A stretch of 64,000 bases of DNA from Archegozetes longisetosus (GCA_018873245.2 JAEMBT020000007.1:8625129-8689128), one strand, 5' to 3'; counted from the stretch's first letter, positions 24,788-38,497 are shown. Translations and numbers: made by a program. Notes: generated by a model from the sequence alone, not told the origin.

Positions 24788-26307
24788 GTATGAGTTTATA
24801 TATAAGTTACAAATAATGCTTCGAGCCTTTTGCTTCTAGAATACAAAGTTTGGCAAAAGGCAGAAAAGCATTAATCAAAGTGTGTAAAAAATGGGCGGTA
24901 AATGAAGGTGGCTTTGCCATGTTGGCCATGTTGCCCATTCTACACCCCTAGCACTCCTCCACCTTTAACAAGGAGCAGCTCAAAGAAATGGCATTTAAGG
25001 TTACTCTGTGGCAGCGACTTAGACAAGATTTGATTGCAGACAACAATTTAGTGAAGAGCTTGAGAGCCACAGAGCTGAAGAGCCTCAGAGCCTCTAGCAA
25101 TGGTCCTCTACTTTAGTAAAGCTAATGTTATATTATTTTGCACATATTTGTTTTAAGATATACACAATATAAACGCAATCTGACGTGTTCATGATGGATG
25201 AGGGGGATAGTTAAGGCATAAGACGAGTAGATGATGCATGTCTGGATCTGTGCTGTGCTCTCGCATATGAGCCATTCCGTCCCCACATAATCCCCCCTAC
25301 GATAACTTTAAAACTCTCTACTATTACCAGACTTAGTATGAATGCACCTCCAATGGTGATCATTCCAAAGTAGTGAATAACTCAAACAAAAAAACTCAAG
25401 CTGAGAGTCCCCTTACCTGTAGTTCAATTTCTAGAGCCTGTTTACCTGCATTTTATTTTTTGGTCTCACTGCCAGTATTACAGACACGCACGTCAATCAA
25501 AATTTTGAGTTCGTGTAGGAGGACCTAAGAAACCTGTTTCCCAAACCAAAATAAGGTACAACAAATTTTCAATAGCTTCCAAAGTATCAATAGCCCGGAA
25601 GGTTGGAATCTATTTTGTGAGACTAACACTAACAGGTTTGGAATTTTCATCTTTTCTTATTCTCTATCAGACCCTTGGGGAAGGCATGCGTACGCATTAA
25701 GCCATATACTAGTAGATAGTATACGAGTAGATAGCAGTTTAAGATCTCTCTTGTCCACCAATAATCATGTTAGTCATGTGACACAACATTCAGGCTATCT
25801 TAACTATTATTGCCCAATATCAAATATTTGACTCTTTTCTTAAATATTTCATCTTCTATCGTGTCAATGCACTTCACTTGACCACTTTGTTAATCGATCA
25901 TTTCACCAGCTAAGTACTCTTAAAAGGATCACATCTTTCTGATTAATAATTTCTTTAAACAACGCTGTTGTGCCGACACCACAGTTATATAATATTTTTT
26001 ATGTAATGTATTAGATATGTAACTATAAGTTAACATTTCAGTAATATATAACGTTATGTATATTGATGTATGATTTTAGTCGTAAAAAGCCATTTTCTTA
26101 AGCATAAAATAAGCATTAATCACAAGATATGCAGTGAGTGTCATGCAAGTAATTATAACAATATTGGTAAAAACCCATACCAAATAAATTAGAAATGTCT
26201 TGCCACCTAATAACTCTACACGCTAATGCCAGTTAATTCTACTGACCAATCACTAGAAATCAAGAGAAATACTATGAGAAATACGAACAGTTTCTGCCTA
26301 AAAATCG

Positions 26308-26311
26308 TCTC

Positions 26312-26361
<50 letters not shown>
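26308..26361. repeat. (CT)n microsatellite
   Basis: About 54 bp of CT with one TT interruption. Confidence 0.95.
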
Positions 26362-26363
<2 letters not shown>

Positions 26364-28770
26364 GAGAGTCAGCTTTTTCTCACACTTTTTTGCTTCAAAT
26401 AATATCGATCCCTATTAGAGATTGACTTTGAGCCAGTCTATGTATAGAATTGTGTGTATATGTGTGTTGACTCTCAGCTCAAAACTAATCAATGATTTTG
26501 AGGCGCACTTCTCTAGAGTGTAGACTGAGAACAATAAAGAAAGGCATCGCTGATCAATTTGAGCATCAATTAGGTCATCGCACCACTAGTCCTGTTTGTT
26601 CCTGAAGCCGGACACGAGCGAGAAGGAGACAACAGCTCTAATATAGGGATCCAGTATTATAGTGATCAACTGAATTAATCATTTATTCAGATAATGATAC
26701 ACTTTTTATGCTTTGGTTTCATATATAATTTTATTTTATCTTATTTTCATGTCTCACTCAAGTCTATTATTATTTTGCATGTCTGCAGAAAGTCGGAGTA
26801 AAAGTCTTGGTAAAAAGCGACAGGCTGGATCTTTTAATGCTGAATGCATTAAACTATAGAGTGAATGCAGTTCTTTTATAATATATAGTATGTGTCGTTA
26901 ATTTTGGCTGAAAGAAAATGGCAATAAAATAAAACGCTAATACGAATTAATATTTGTTGGTTGAGCACCTGAATCAACGCAAAAAGTGCATTAATGATGA
27001 AAATAACAAAAATAAAGTAAAGTCATTACAAAATAAGCCAAATATTAATATTATAACAAAAGGCACAAATAAACTTATATTACACACAGTATAGCTTTAG
27101 TCTATGTTATGCTGTTGGCAATACAGCTGCGACATTGCATTTTGCTATGATCACACGCTATACTGAAACCACTCACATCGAGCTCACTCTCTACTGACTG
27201 CTCTGTTAAACAAATAAATTGGCAAAACCTAATATAACGCCAGCTCTAATGAAAAGAGAGTCAGACCTAATTAGGACAATTAAATTTGCCAAATCATTAA
27301 CAAAGTGTAGGCTCATTTATCAGACAACCGTAGACATCCTATACTTTATACTCTACTGTCAACTATCTAGTCAACTAGGTAACGTTTCTTATTTTACAGT
27401 CAATACCAATCAGTAATAAGATTATCAGAAATCACTTTTCATAATCGCTCGCTTATTATTTGTCAAATCAAAAAATATCCGTATCAAACAAGAGGTACTG
27501 CGACAATTTTTGTCCATTTAAATCATTCGTATTTGATACGAAAATTGATTCATTCATTGATATATGTCTGGCAAAATAAGACTGAAAACATAGCAATACT
27601 TGAATGGAGTGATAGTGAAAAGAAAAAGAAGTGCTATATTTGTGTTTTGGTTGACTGTTTCTCTTGCAGACAATTTCAATGTTTGTATTGAGTGTGAGTT
27701 AATATTATAACCTTTGCACGTCAGCAACTGTGCGCTGTAAGTATATAAGGGATTGTTATCAGCGGTTTGCAAGTATAAAGATTGCAGTTTCGATGTAATA
27801 TAGCCCTACAGTACTGCACACTATTACAGCCCAACAGTATTGCACACTATTTGGTCTGAGAGCAAAGGTAAAGAAGAGATAAGTGTGATAAACAATGCAA
27901 AGACTAACAATAGATGACAATGGCTTCTATTTGCAGTCTAAGCAATAAGGAAAATATATTATTATGCAATAGCCAACAACACGCACTAGCAAAATGTAAT
28001 ATTGACTAACTTTCTAAACTTCGAGAACCGTTTATGTGAAATACTATTTTGTAATAACTGTCTAATAAACTAAACTATGAATTATTGCTAACTTGCTATG
28101 AAACAAGTGAGCAGAAGTATAGCTAAATTGCGATCATTTTTAGTATCTTAAGTTCAACTCTGATGTGAACAAATCTATATCCTTAAGAATAGTGTAGTGT
28201 GGGAACAATGGTTCAGCTGTTAATGTACTGAATGAGGTAATAGTAAAAATTGTCAGTTAAAAGTACAAAAAATTGAGATAAAATTACATTATTTTATCAA
28301 AACCACTAAACAATTGATAAGTCTAATGTCAAAAACTTTTGAACGCACATAACTTTCATATAAGTTATTCATTTGTTTCAAGATAAGCAATCATAGCATT
28401 GAACTCATGTAACAGAAGCGAACAGATTCTGCGAAAACAATTGATGGTCAGCTGGACGAGAAAATGGTGGGGCAGTTAGTTAGAAACGTGAGAAGTTGGT
28501 TAAGAAGTAGTTAGCGGATAGTGATGATGTCCCATAACATGGATCACCTTTGATTGGAGACATAATATTATTGGATGAATTGTTATGACATGGTGTCCTC
28601 CTCTTAAAACATGCGCGTGTTTAGAGTGCATTATACTTTACTCTAAAATAGTAATGCATACCTCCTTCCCATCATTTACAACTCTTAGAACTATAAGATA
28701 TTTTCAACAATCGATCCGAGCTATGGCTATATTGTACTTATGAAGGGGTGCAGCAATAGTAAACTGTAGT
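26362..28770. other. Noncoding AT-rich DNA
   Basis: No gene recognised. The only local structure is the two-copy repeat at 27802-27851. Confidence 0.6.
27802..27851. repeat. 25-bp direct repeat, 2 copies
   Basis: Two copies of AGCCCTACAGTACTGCACAC-type sequence with few differences. Confidence 0.85.
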
Positions 28771-28773
28771 AAA

Positions 28774-29006
28774 GTGTTTAGAGGAGAGCGTAGTGTTCAG
28801 AGGAGAGCATAGTATTCAGAAGAGAGCATAATATTCAGAGGAGAGCATAGTATTCAAAGGAGAGCATAGTAGTGTTGAGAGGAGAGAGTATAGTAGTCTT
28901 TATCGGAGAGTATAGTAGTATTTATTCGGAGAATATAGTAGTCTTTAGACCAGTGTAGTAGTCTCTATTGAGAGAACAGTAAAGTCTTTAGAGCAGAGTC
29001 TAGTGC
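28774..29006. repeat. ~22-bp minisatellite, about 10 copies, graded divergence
   Basis: Units resemble GTTCAGAGGAGAGCATAGTA. Left copies are very alike; to the right the unit becomes TAGTAGTCTTTA-like and more divergent. Confidence 0.88.
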
Positions 29007-29575
29007 ATGCGCTTGTGTCGGGCACTTTGAATTAACTAAAAAAGCGATTTAACTGATACACGCCTCCATTATGAGACAACATTTAACAGCATAAGCCACT
29101 CACACCATCTTTTCAATCTTGAATCCACTAATCAGGAGACATGAAATAACTGCACCGGCGTCGAAAACAATAGCATCCTTTTGTCTTATCTACCTGTACA
29201 CGAGCACTCTTTTTAATTAAACACTCACATAACCAAATCCCAACTTGACATCCGAACCACACATTTGGTAGTAAAAACAATCCTGTCCTATTCAACAAAT
29301 ACCAATACTATTCTCGACTTTCTATCAGGCATCGACGGTTACAACAGACACAACTAAATCTCACCAACAATATAAACAAGATTGAACACTGAGAAGAGCA
29401 GATCTAACGCGTTCAGATGAGAAAAAGAAAAATATATTGTGTGCCAACCGAAACAAACCTGAACTGAAGGCTTTTGGCGCATGAGAGTTATCAGAATGAT
29501 TGGCCAATGCTTCGGTAGTGCACACCATTCTCCCAAATGTTTCTCTTTTCACTCTCTGATCTGGTGGCAAATGCA

Positions 29576-29641
29576 ATGGCAATAGAAAACAGTAATAGCA
29601 ATAGAGAAATAGCAATAGAGAGATAGCGATAGCAATAGTAG
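29576..29641. repeat. AATAGCAATAGAGA array
   Basis: Six-base AATAGC/ATAGAG-type units, interrupted. Confidence 0.8.
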
Positions 29642-29683
29642 CATCACTTTAGCCAATGGCTATGACATAAAGAAGAACACGTT

Positions 29684-29737
29684 AGGGCTAACTGAGGACT
29701 AACTGAGGGCTAACTGACGGCTAACTCATGGCTAACT
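29684..29737. repeat. 13-bp array (GGGCTAACTGAGG)
   Basis: Four copies with one or two changes each. Confidence 0.9.
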
Positions 29738-30023
29738 TTTGGGAAAGCTGAAGCTAAGAGAGCGTTATAGCGGTGTTGGAGCTGCGTTATAGCTAACATT
29801 TACAGTATGACTAGTGAAAAGCATTTAGTGTTTCTGGTAGAGAAGCACAATCAGACTATTATTGTGTGTACAGAAGTATTGTGTTGTTCGCAGTGATTTG
29901 AGTCATACGTATATAAGTTATATATAACATAACACATATATATAACACTTCTTTTCTACAGTTGCTTACATTGAGTGTGACAGAAAAAGCGACATAACAA
30001 ATATAAGATGGACTTAGACTTAC

Positions 30024-30560
30024 CAAATGATTAATGCTTAAACCATCACAATTAATAATCCACAACAAATAATTTCTCGCTAATAAAATAACTTATATAT
30101 TCGTACAAAATAACACTAACAAAAACTTTTCACACTTTCAGCCACTTCTTATCGCAAAACTGTTTTGTCTTAAACGCAGTGACAATTACGACAACACACA
30201 ACTAATTCATCTGTTGATGACAATTAATGATAATAAATAAATGAGTCACGAACTGAATTGAATTATTACAAATTAGTCAGTGTTATGATTGTGTGGATGA
30301 TCATTGAGCTCGTGTAGTGTTGGTGTTTATGCCCTCGCCGCACTCGTATTCATTGAGGAGATGCATTAACAGCGTATATTCACGTATGATTTCCAATATT
30401 ACAGTACAAGAGCACACATATCATGCATGAATGCCAACTAGTGTTGGTGCATATCACGCATATACTACAACGTTCACTACAACTCGCATACTAGCCCGAA
30501 CTAAACTTAGTAGTAGTGACTGAGACGGGGCTTTGAGGAGGAGCTACCAATAAATAAACA
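30024..30560 (-). promoter_or_regulatory. Second candidate minus-strand first exon/promoter
   Basis: 30300-30540 has a raised CpG count. Reading left on the minus strand comes an initiator-like TCAGTTCGTG near 30250, then a leader-like stretch rich in GTG and T runs with no long frame, ending at donor CATTTG|GTAAGT (GT at about 30023). The arrangement is the same as at 20.2-20.8 kb, which suggests an alternative distal first exon. No transcript evidence is available. Confidence 0.28.
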
Positions 30561-30840
30561 GAACCGTCAAAAGATATGTGGGGAAAAAATCTCAATTCTA
30601 CTCAATTGAAAGTGATTTCAGATTGTGGGGAATGTAAATCCAGAGGACGGAACATCAACACAAAGTGGGGATAGACATACATTCTACATAGGGGAACTCG
30701 CTTTTCAGCCTCAGGTATTCGTACTTAACATATACAATCACAATATCATACCTGTCAGTACTCTCTCAGCTAAATATAGTTAAAAGGACAACATCAGCAG
30801 TCAGTTAGAGAGACGAGAATTCAGACAGATTTTCAATCAA

Positions 30841-30884
30841 TGGGAGAGCGAGGGAGAGAGAGCGAGAGAGAGAGAGAAGAGAGA
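30841..30884. repeat. GA-rich microsatellite
   Basis: GAGA interrupted by GC and AG steps. Confidence 0.9.
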
Positions 30885-31310
30885 ATATATATATGTGAGA
30901 GAGATAAAGAGAGACTACGGCATGACATAAGCCAACACTCCAATGCAGGTAACAGTGTTTGGATGATCCACAGCTTAATTCATGTTTTTATATATATAAG
31001 GTAAACATTTCTACAGTATTGCTCTATCGCTTTGTGTATTGAACATTATAGACGACAGACAGCTCGTCAGTTTAGGTCAATTGAGAAAAGACTCTCCAAT
31101 ACCTGTGTGTACATTGGTTTCTTGTCTGTAAATTGTTGACTGCTCTTCATTTTAAATATCAGTACCATATCACTTATACCAGTAAAGATTAGATAAACTT
31201 TTCTTGTTTTACTACTCCTTATGTCTCATGTCTCTAGTATTGTTTCAGTGTATTTAATATCGAATATTATTATTATTACTTTTATTATTTATTTATTTGG
31301 TTTGTTATTC

Positions 31311-31338
31311 AGGCATTGAAGGCATTGAAGGCATTGAT
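31311..31338. repeat. 10-bp repeat (GGCATTGAA), 3 copies
   Basis: Three adjacent copies, just right of an ATT-rich run at about 31267-31290. Confidence 0.9.
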
Positions 31339-31549
31339 TGAGCGGAAAACTGATTTGTATTTTGGCACCTTTCACGCGTCTATTATGCCTTTTGTGACTA
31401 TCAGTTGGATATACACCAAGTGTATATGGATTTCTCTCCTCTTATTCTAGTTTTATATGTTCAACTTTCATTCTTAGCGACACACTTGCCAACCACAATA
31501 CGATGACCATCATATGTCAAATGGGGCACTTAAATGGCATAGCATTGCA

Positions 31550-31633
31550 TAGGAGTATAGCAAGAGTACGACATAGAGTAAAGCGTAGAGTAGAGCATAG
31601 TGTTCAGTACAGCATTGAGTATAGCTTTGAGTA
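31550..31633. repeat. Degenerate GAGTATAGC/GAGCATAG array
   Basis: About eight loosely related 9-11 bp units. Confidence 0.65.
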
Positions 31634-33384
31634 CACCAAAGCAAAGCATATCACTGCTTGTAGTCCTAACCAAATACTAAAGAGTATATAAGTACCAAAG
31701 TGTGACTTTGACTTTACATTATTCTTATGTAACAGTGAATTTGATTGTATAAATGAGTGACTACTGTAAAGCGGCACATAAAGCAAAGACATAACTTAAA
31801 TACAGTGCCCTTAGTTTACTTATAAGTCTGCGAGTGCATTTCGAGGCAATGGAAAAACGGACATAAGAAATACAGTTAAGTTAGTATTGAAGACATGCCT
31901 TCGAATGTTCACATTGAGAAAAAGGCACATGGAGTGAAGCTAAAGTCATTGACAGACTGTATGCCTCTTATATAAACATACAAATATGGATTCCAGAGAG
32001 TGTTGGCAATGGCAAAGCCTCCCTCGCACGAATATGAAGTCACATATGAATAGCATAGCATCGCATATACACTGTTAAAGATGAAAGTAAAGCAGATGCA
32101 GAGAGAATCACAGACAACTGGAGAGTAGAGACGAGGAGAGTGAGTGACTGTGAGAGATGCTTAGAGGGAAGCGGGGGAGTCCACCAGTTGTAGTGCGATG
32201 AATATTCTACGCTACTTGCAGCATCAACAACAAAAAATTAGAGAAAACAATCTCGCCAACCTACTCTATTCCAAACAACATCATCACTCTCTCCTAACTC
32301 CTCTCCCAGCTCTCTCGCAGCTCTCTCCCAGCTCTCTCTATGCAAAGCTTATGTCGCGCAAGAAAATCAATCGAATTTTTACCTTTAAAGAAAGAATTGA
32401 TGCCAAAGAGATTTGTTGACTTTTGCAGAGCAGACAGTTTTGCTTAGAGTTTAGTTGAAATAAGTTATAAAATACTATTTATTAGGAACTTATAATAGGA
32501 ATAGTCGTAATATTTCAAGTGATAAGTGAATGGAGGCACCAATGAGTAAGAGTAGGGAATAGGAGTGGACTTTGAGAGCCACCAAAAGTCATTAACAATG
32601 GGGGGAATTAATGCCCGATGAAAATGTGACACATTGAGCAAAGCAGGCACTACACCACTGCAGCTAATGCCTAAACCCATTGCTAAAACATACCAATATC
32701 TGAGCAAATGCAAACAACTACATCCAAATAGCAATACTATACTCCATCTGCTGACATCTCACCCAACTTAACATATTAACTAAAAAATATAGATTTTTTT
32801 CCAACAACCCATCACTTACCCTCTAATGCACTGCTCCAAAAAGTTTGACTTCACTCAAATATTGGCCATCTATTGAAAACTAAATAACGTAACGTTTTCT
32901 CTTTGACTCGGTTGACGAGTTTGTGTCGAGTTTAAGAGAATTTCTGCTGGTCTTTACTGCTATTTAGTATAATATTTAGGTTTGGAAAAGCAATACAAAC
33001 TTTGTAGTTATAACAGTTAGAGAGCAAGTGCGCCAACACATCTCTAAACTTACTATACTTTTTGAGTGATCGTCTGTTTGTCTAATAAGACTAACACACA
33101 CTTGTTTTTCTTGCATTTGCGCATTTTTATTTATCACTAATTAATTATTCAAAAGTTAATTGCAATCTCGAAGCGCATGCGGTGGGAAGAGAGAAGAGAT
33201 TGTTTCAGATGAGACACTGGCTAACAGTGCAATAGACACACTCTTACAATACTTTATTAATAAATCAGTGCAATAATAATGAGAGACAAATGAAAATGAG
33301 TTATGTATTGGAAGGAGCGCTGTGTGGATGCTCGTAGTGAGTCAAGTTGGCAAAATTGTCAATAGGCACAAGTTATATAGAGAT

Positions 33385-33445
33385 GGTATAAACGTCCTTA
33401 GTGCAATCTCATTTCAATTAGAAATAGCACTTTATAGCACTGATC
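33385..33445 (-). mobile_element. Foldback repeat family, copy 1 (worn left arm)
   Basis: The right half (CAATTAGAAATAGCACTTT, then ATAGCACTGATC) matches the minus-strand reading of the copy at 42145. The left arm is degenerate. AGTTATATAG strings of the neighbouring array flank it on both sides. Confidence 0.6.
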
Positions 33446-33467
33446 AGGCAGAATATGAAAAGAGGAA

Positions 33468-33580
33468 AGTTATATAGATATATATCAAATAGTTATATAG
33501 ATATCTATGAAATAGTTATATAGATATCTATGAAATTGTTATATAGATATATAAAATAGTTATATAGACATATAAAATAG
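33468..33580. repeat. ~24-bp AT-rich array, 5 copies
   Basis: Unit close to AGTTATATAGATATCTATGA. A further AGTTATATAGA string lies at 33371, left of the foldback copy. Confidence 0.88.
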
Positions 33581-33912
33581 AGGAATAATGTTGACTGCAA
33601 TTTTTCCAATATTAATAAGAACATAAATATGCCAAACACATTAATGCATTAGAGAGAAGCTTTTTTAGCAGAAGGCACAATACATATAACTCATAAGTTA
33701 ACTTATGGCTTAATGTTTAGTAGCAAAATAGTGCACTCATGTTTCTATACAGAGCAATATTTAACATCTCTCGTATCACATTTACTGCTAGCATACTATG
33801 TAAATAGTCACGACGGACGTCAAACCAAGCACGAAGCTTGAAAAAACGCGGACGATCAATAAAATTTAATCATTTTGTCTGATTAGTTCATTCGCTAATA
33901 TAATATGGCAAC

Positions 33913-34036
33913 CAGTTAGTTATGAGTTAGTTATGAGTTAGTTATGAGTTAGCTATGAGTTAGCTATGAGTTAGCTATGAGCTAGCTATGAGTTAGCTCT
34001 CGGTTAGCTTTCAGTTAGCTTTCAGTTAGCTCTGAC
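33913..34036. repeat. 12-bp array (AGTTAGTTATG), about 10 copies
   Basis: Units drift from GTTAGTTATGA on the left to GTTAGCTTTCA on the right. Confidence 0.92.
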
Positions 34037-34518
34037 TTGGATCCGACTTAGCTTAATGTTACTCAAACTCTAATACATGACTCGCATACTTTATTATTAT
34101 TGCATATTTTACTTTAATATTGCATATTAGGGACACTGATTTAGAGATGACATACTATTAATTTATGTTACCTCTCAATGCATTGTTTCATATTAATCAA
34201 AAAACTATAGTTAACAGTAATTGTCTAATGTTTCACTACCGAATCGAGCCTTAGTTAGCAATAGCTATAGAGTGGAGATAACAAAATAAATTACATAACA
34301 TTATTATCGCACGACAATGTCGTTTAGTAGCACATCATCAGCAATAGACCATTCCAAGGACATTCTCATGTCCACATTTAACACAAGTCATATCACCTGC
34401 GAAGGTCAGTAGGCCATTGATCGATACATCAGCTCTCAAACGGACATTAGGGACTCAAAGGATTTGCTTCGATCTGACGAGTCAGTGGTTGTGGTGTTCA
34501 ATGTGCTCAACATCACAT

Positions 34519-34629
34519 TCAACTCCATGCTATCCAACTTTATGCTACCCAACTCTATGCTATCCAACTTTATGCTATCCAACTCTATGCTATCCAACTC
34601 TATGCTACCCAACTCTATGCTACCCAACT
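34519..34629. repeat. 15-bp array (CCAACTCTATGCTAT), about 7 copies
   Basis: Nearly perfect. Because 15 is a multiple of three, frames stay open through it on both strands (a CYPTL repeat on plus, an IELDS repeat on minus). With no flanking gene structure, these peptides look like chance products. Confidence 0.95.
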
Positions 34630-34944
34630 GAACGTTCAACTGATCTGATGTGCACTTGACTCGTACAGTAGTGCCGAATGATACCTAAAGCTAAGAAAGC
34701 TTTTAATTTTAGTTTGCTCTCAATTTCAGTCTTGATTTTGATAAGAATTTCGACTTCTCTAAGCTCAACCTGTTTTGCGGAGTTTTTTTTGAGGAGTTAG
34801 TGAAATGCAAGTGAAGGCCAGACAAGGTTTAGCTATTCATAATAATTATGTTTCGGTAAGAATGATAATTTTAGTTCTCTTTCCCGGAACTTGGATTTTT
34901 GTGTGTTGGCCGTCATCATTACAAAACCGACAATTAACGCACCC

Positions 34945-35065
34945 AATGCTATACTAAGTTATACTAAGCAATGCTATGCTGTGCTGTTATGCTATGCTAT
35001 GCTACACTGTGCTATCCTATGTTACCTTTGCTACACTAAGCAATCCTGAGCAATCCCAGAGCAAT
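34945..35065. repeat. Degenerate ATGCTATACTAAG array
   Basis: Mixed 5-15 bp units built from ATGCT, ACTAAGC and CAATCC strings. Confidence 0.7.
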
Positions 35066-35701
35066 GCCAACTGAACTGAAGATTGCAAAGCAAAACAAAA
35101 CTTCAAAATCGTGACTTCTTCCTTTCGATTCTCATTCCACTGTAATTATAATACTTTAAGAGCCCAGCTCGGCTCCAATGGCTCCATCATAATAATAAGT
35201 TTGCGGCATTAATTGTTCAACTCTCGCATTACTTCGAGAAAGCAGTTGAAGAGAAAGTTCTACTTTTTATTTAATTCTGACACTAATACCAGCGAAAGCA
35301 GAAAAAAGTGATTTTCCACAAAAGTTCATAAGAGCTAGTCTGGAATGATAAGATTTGAAGTTAAAAGCTATGATTTAAGGAATAATATTTTTAATTTGTT
35401 TTGATGTATGAATTGTTTAGATATGCGATATAAAGAGAGATATTGTTTGAGAGTATGCGATCATGTCATGCTTATTCTCACATGAATAGTTAGCTATTTT
35501 TCATATAACTTTCTATCTTTAATTCTCATCTGCATTTTCTAATGACCGGTTAGGATATAATTAGAACCCGTCAAGAGTAGAACTCGTGCATAAGTCAAGT
35601 GACCACTACTCTGTAATCAGTATTGCATTGTCATTAATGCGTGAGATATGACAGGCATTAGTCTATAATCAGAAGGCAAGTCAAAGAACTCCACTAACCA
35701 A

Positions 35702-35810
35702 AAGGTGCTCTCATACGCAGATTTGCTCTAACCTAAGGTGCTCTAACCTAAAGCCGGTCTCATACCTAAAGCCGGTCTCATACCTAAGCCGCTCTCATAC
35801 CTAGATCTAC
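35702..35810. repeat. ~20-bp array (GCCGGTCTCATACCTAAA)
   Basis: About five copies; the central two are nearly identical. Confidence 0.85.
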
Positions 35811-38497
35811 ACCTATTGTTACCAAATATCAAATTAATATTATCGGCATTTTTCTCACATTCTGCTCAAAACTAGATTTCAATAAAGCAAGTTTCAAAAT
35901 GGATATCTTCTAGTCGTTATCTGATTGAGAAGTATGTAGTTCGAGCACGGTTGGAAAGTGTCTCTTCTTCGAAATGGCAACAATGACTATTCCCTTGAAG
36001 GTGAGGTCGAATGAAGCTGAAGGCCAAAACTTGGATTTTTACTAGTGTTAATTAAAAGTTAGCACTAACTGCTTTACTTACTTATTAATGTTCAGCAAAG
36101 CGTAGAGATAATAAGATTTGGATAAAATTCCTATACATGTATATAATTTATATGATATAAGTTTGCTACTAATTGCTTTCATACGAAACATGTTAAGTCA
36201 TAACTAAAACCCATTCTAATTGTCCTCATGCCAACTGAAATGTACACCAATCACAACATCGAAACTGAAAATATAAATTATTTATCTCTATTCTTAACGT
36301 TTTTCTAAGCAGAAACTAATTGATATGTTGGAGAAATTGTCTCTCACTCGTCATTATAATTATGATTTAATTGCTTAAATGCACTCTCTCTATAATTAAG
36401 TTTGTTTACTCCTATAAAACATCGTCTAACTCTAAAATCATGTCCCAACTCTGGACTTGCTCTGACTAATCCCATTTCCAAAATTAATTCAAACCCAGTG
36501 TTCTAGGAATTTTGAAATTTTCTCATAATTATTGCTCAACTTAATGAAAGATCTTTTCTATTGTTCAAATAATAATAGCTTTCGCTTTAATTTCGAGAAC
36601 TTTTAAAAAATATAAACCATTTGTAAAAAACTACGTAAAACTCAAAAATAAACTTTGCTTTAAAGATGTCTAATATTGAATATTCTGTAGAAATAATGAA
36701 TCAAACTGAAAATACTAAAATGAGATTACCAAATGAAATAATTGATTAGAAAATGCATTAGAAGTGTATTTATGATTTGGTCTAAATATCAAGATCCTTC
36801 AATCATGAATAATGTTTTCTAAAATTTAGATTAATTCTTGTATAGAATATAAAGTGAACAAAATTATGCTAATTTTAGACATGTTCACACATTAAGATAC
36901 GCATTGGATCTTAGTTTCTAAAATTAAAATCTATGCAAAATATGACATTTGAGCTAAAATGAATGCACAGCAAAATTATCTAATGCTTCGTCTCATTAAG
37001 TGATTTTAAAATAGGAATATTAAAATCGATAATTTAAATAATTTAAATCAAATGTATTGGTATATTAGAAGACTTATTGCATGCAATAGACAGAAAGTTT
37101 GGTAAAACATTAGAAAACCTAAACACAACTTCATATGCATTAGTTGATTACAGGATATATATATAATAATTACTAAATTAAATGCTGGTTATAAAACACC
37201 GAAAATGAATTATAAGCTCATATGAATCGATGAAATTAGTGCTAAAATTATACGGTCATAAAAAGGAAATTCTGCTATTATATGGAAAACATTGCCATTT
37301 TTTTTGTTGTATACTTGGCATAAACTTATGAAATGGCTTCAAAGTCACGCCATCACAATCAGTCCTAACATTTACAAACATTCTAATTTTGCACAATTGT
37401 TTTTTTGCAATCAATCCTAGCGTATGTCTTCTAGAAGGTCTTGAACTAAAGGAAAGCTGGCATAAGAAGAATTGGAAGAGAAAAGTTTGAAAATGTGGAC
37501 AAATTTTGACGATAGAATTATTGTTTTGCAAAGCAGTTACACAACATAAGCTAATTATATGGATAGATTGTTTCCTTGTGTTTCACTAAAGCGAGTTTGG
37601 TAATAATTAAAAGCTGAAAGACGTTATAAAATACGGAAATTTATTTGATTATAATAGTAATTATTTTACAATTCATCATCCGATTACTCACAGAATTTTC
37701 CCATTTATAAGGCTTTTTCCGTATATAAGCTATTTCTGTAAAGTATTCAATTGTTGAATAATAAGACATTTCTAATTTCTTAATTGTCATAAACATAGCT
37801 TTAGATTTCAAGGAAACATAACGTTTTTCATGTTTATTAATAATCACTAGAATTTCAAATCAAACGATTGTATGCGAAAATACGTCAGTCATATATGAAT
37901 GCATTGGTTAATCACTCGATTGGCAGTTTATAGTTTTCAACAATTATACAATAGTTTTGAGTCCTTGAAGTCTTATTTTCATCTTTGCTTCTAATTGACT
38001 TGTGCACTCTGTATTTTATAGTAAAAGCGCTTTCCGATTAGTTCATCAGTTAGCAGATTTGGTAGATACTTAATATTCGTTTTGCAATTTTTATAACATT
38101 TGCCTTAAACAAAACTTAATAACAGTTTTTAATATATAAAACTCAATCAAAATCTAACGAGTACTGATTGAAGCTAGTCGAATTGGACATAATCTATGAA
38201 AAATAGACTGATGGCAAAGACAATTATTGGTATTATAAAATTAGGTCAAATGATAGGAATAGGATATAAGATATCTGAATAATTGAAAAAAAGCATTTTC
38301 TATAAAACAAAATCTCATCAACTTTTGCAAATGTCTTTAATTAATTATAACGTTTGATATATGCGTCAAACATATTGCTTTCACTCTGAGATAACTCCAT
38401 AAATTTAATTAAGAAATGTTCAAATTATCTGAGAAGAAGTTTTCCAAATTTAAATATATTGATTTTCATTTAGAAACTAATCTGAGCATCACTTCGT
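35811..38497. other. AT-rich noncoding DNA, repeat-poor
   Basis: No gene and no tandem array seen. Two minus-strand open frames (91 codons at 37256, 68 at 37641) have no recognisable domain and AT-driven composition. Confidence 0.55.

Larger units (their letters stand above)
20912..26300. other. Noncoding DNA with many short tandem arrays
   Basis: No gene recognised. Tandem arrays are listed separately. A GC-richer stretch at about 24890-25090 has no supported frame. Confidence 0.55.
30561..33384. other. Noncoding DNA
   Basis: No gene recognised. It contains a GA tract and two short arrays listed separately. Open frames of 73 codons (plus, 32198) and 89 codons (minus, 32465) have no recognisable domain. 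Confidence 0.55.

Noticed and set aside
34417-34659. CYPTL-repeat protein (plus) or IELDS-repeat protein (minus)
   Set aside because: Created by a 15-bp tandem repeat that leaves frames open on both strands.
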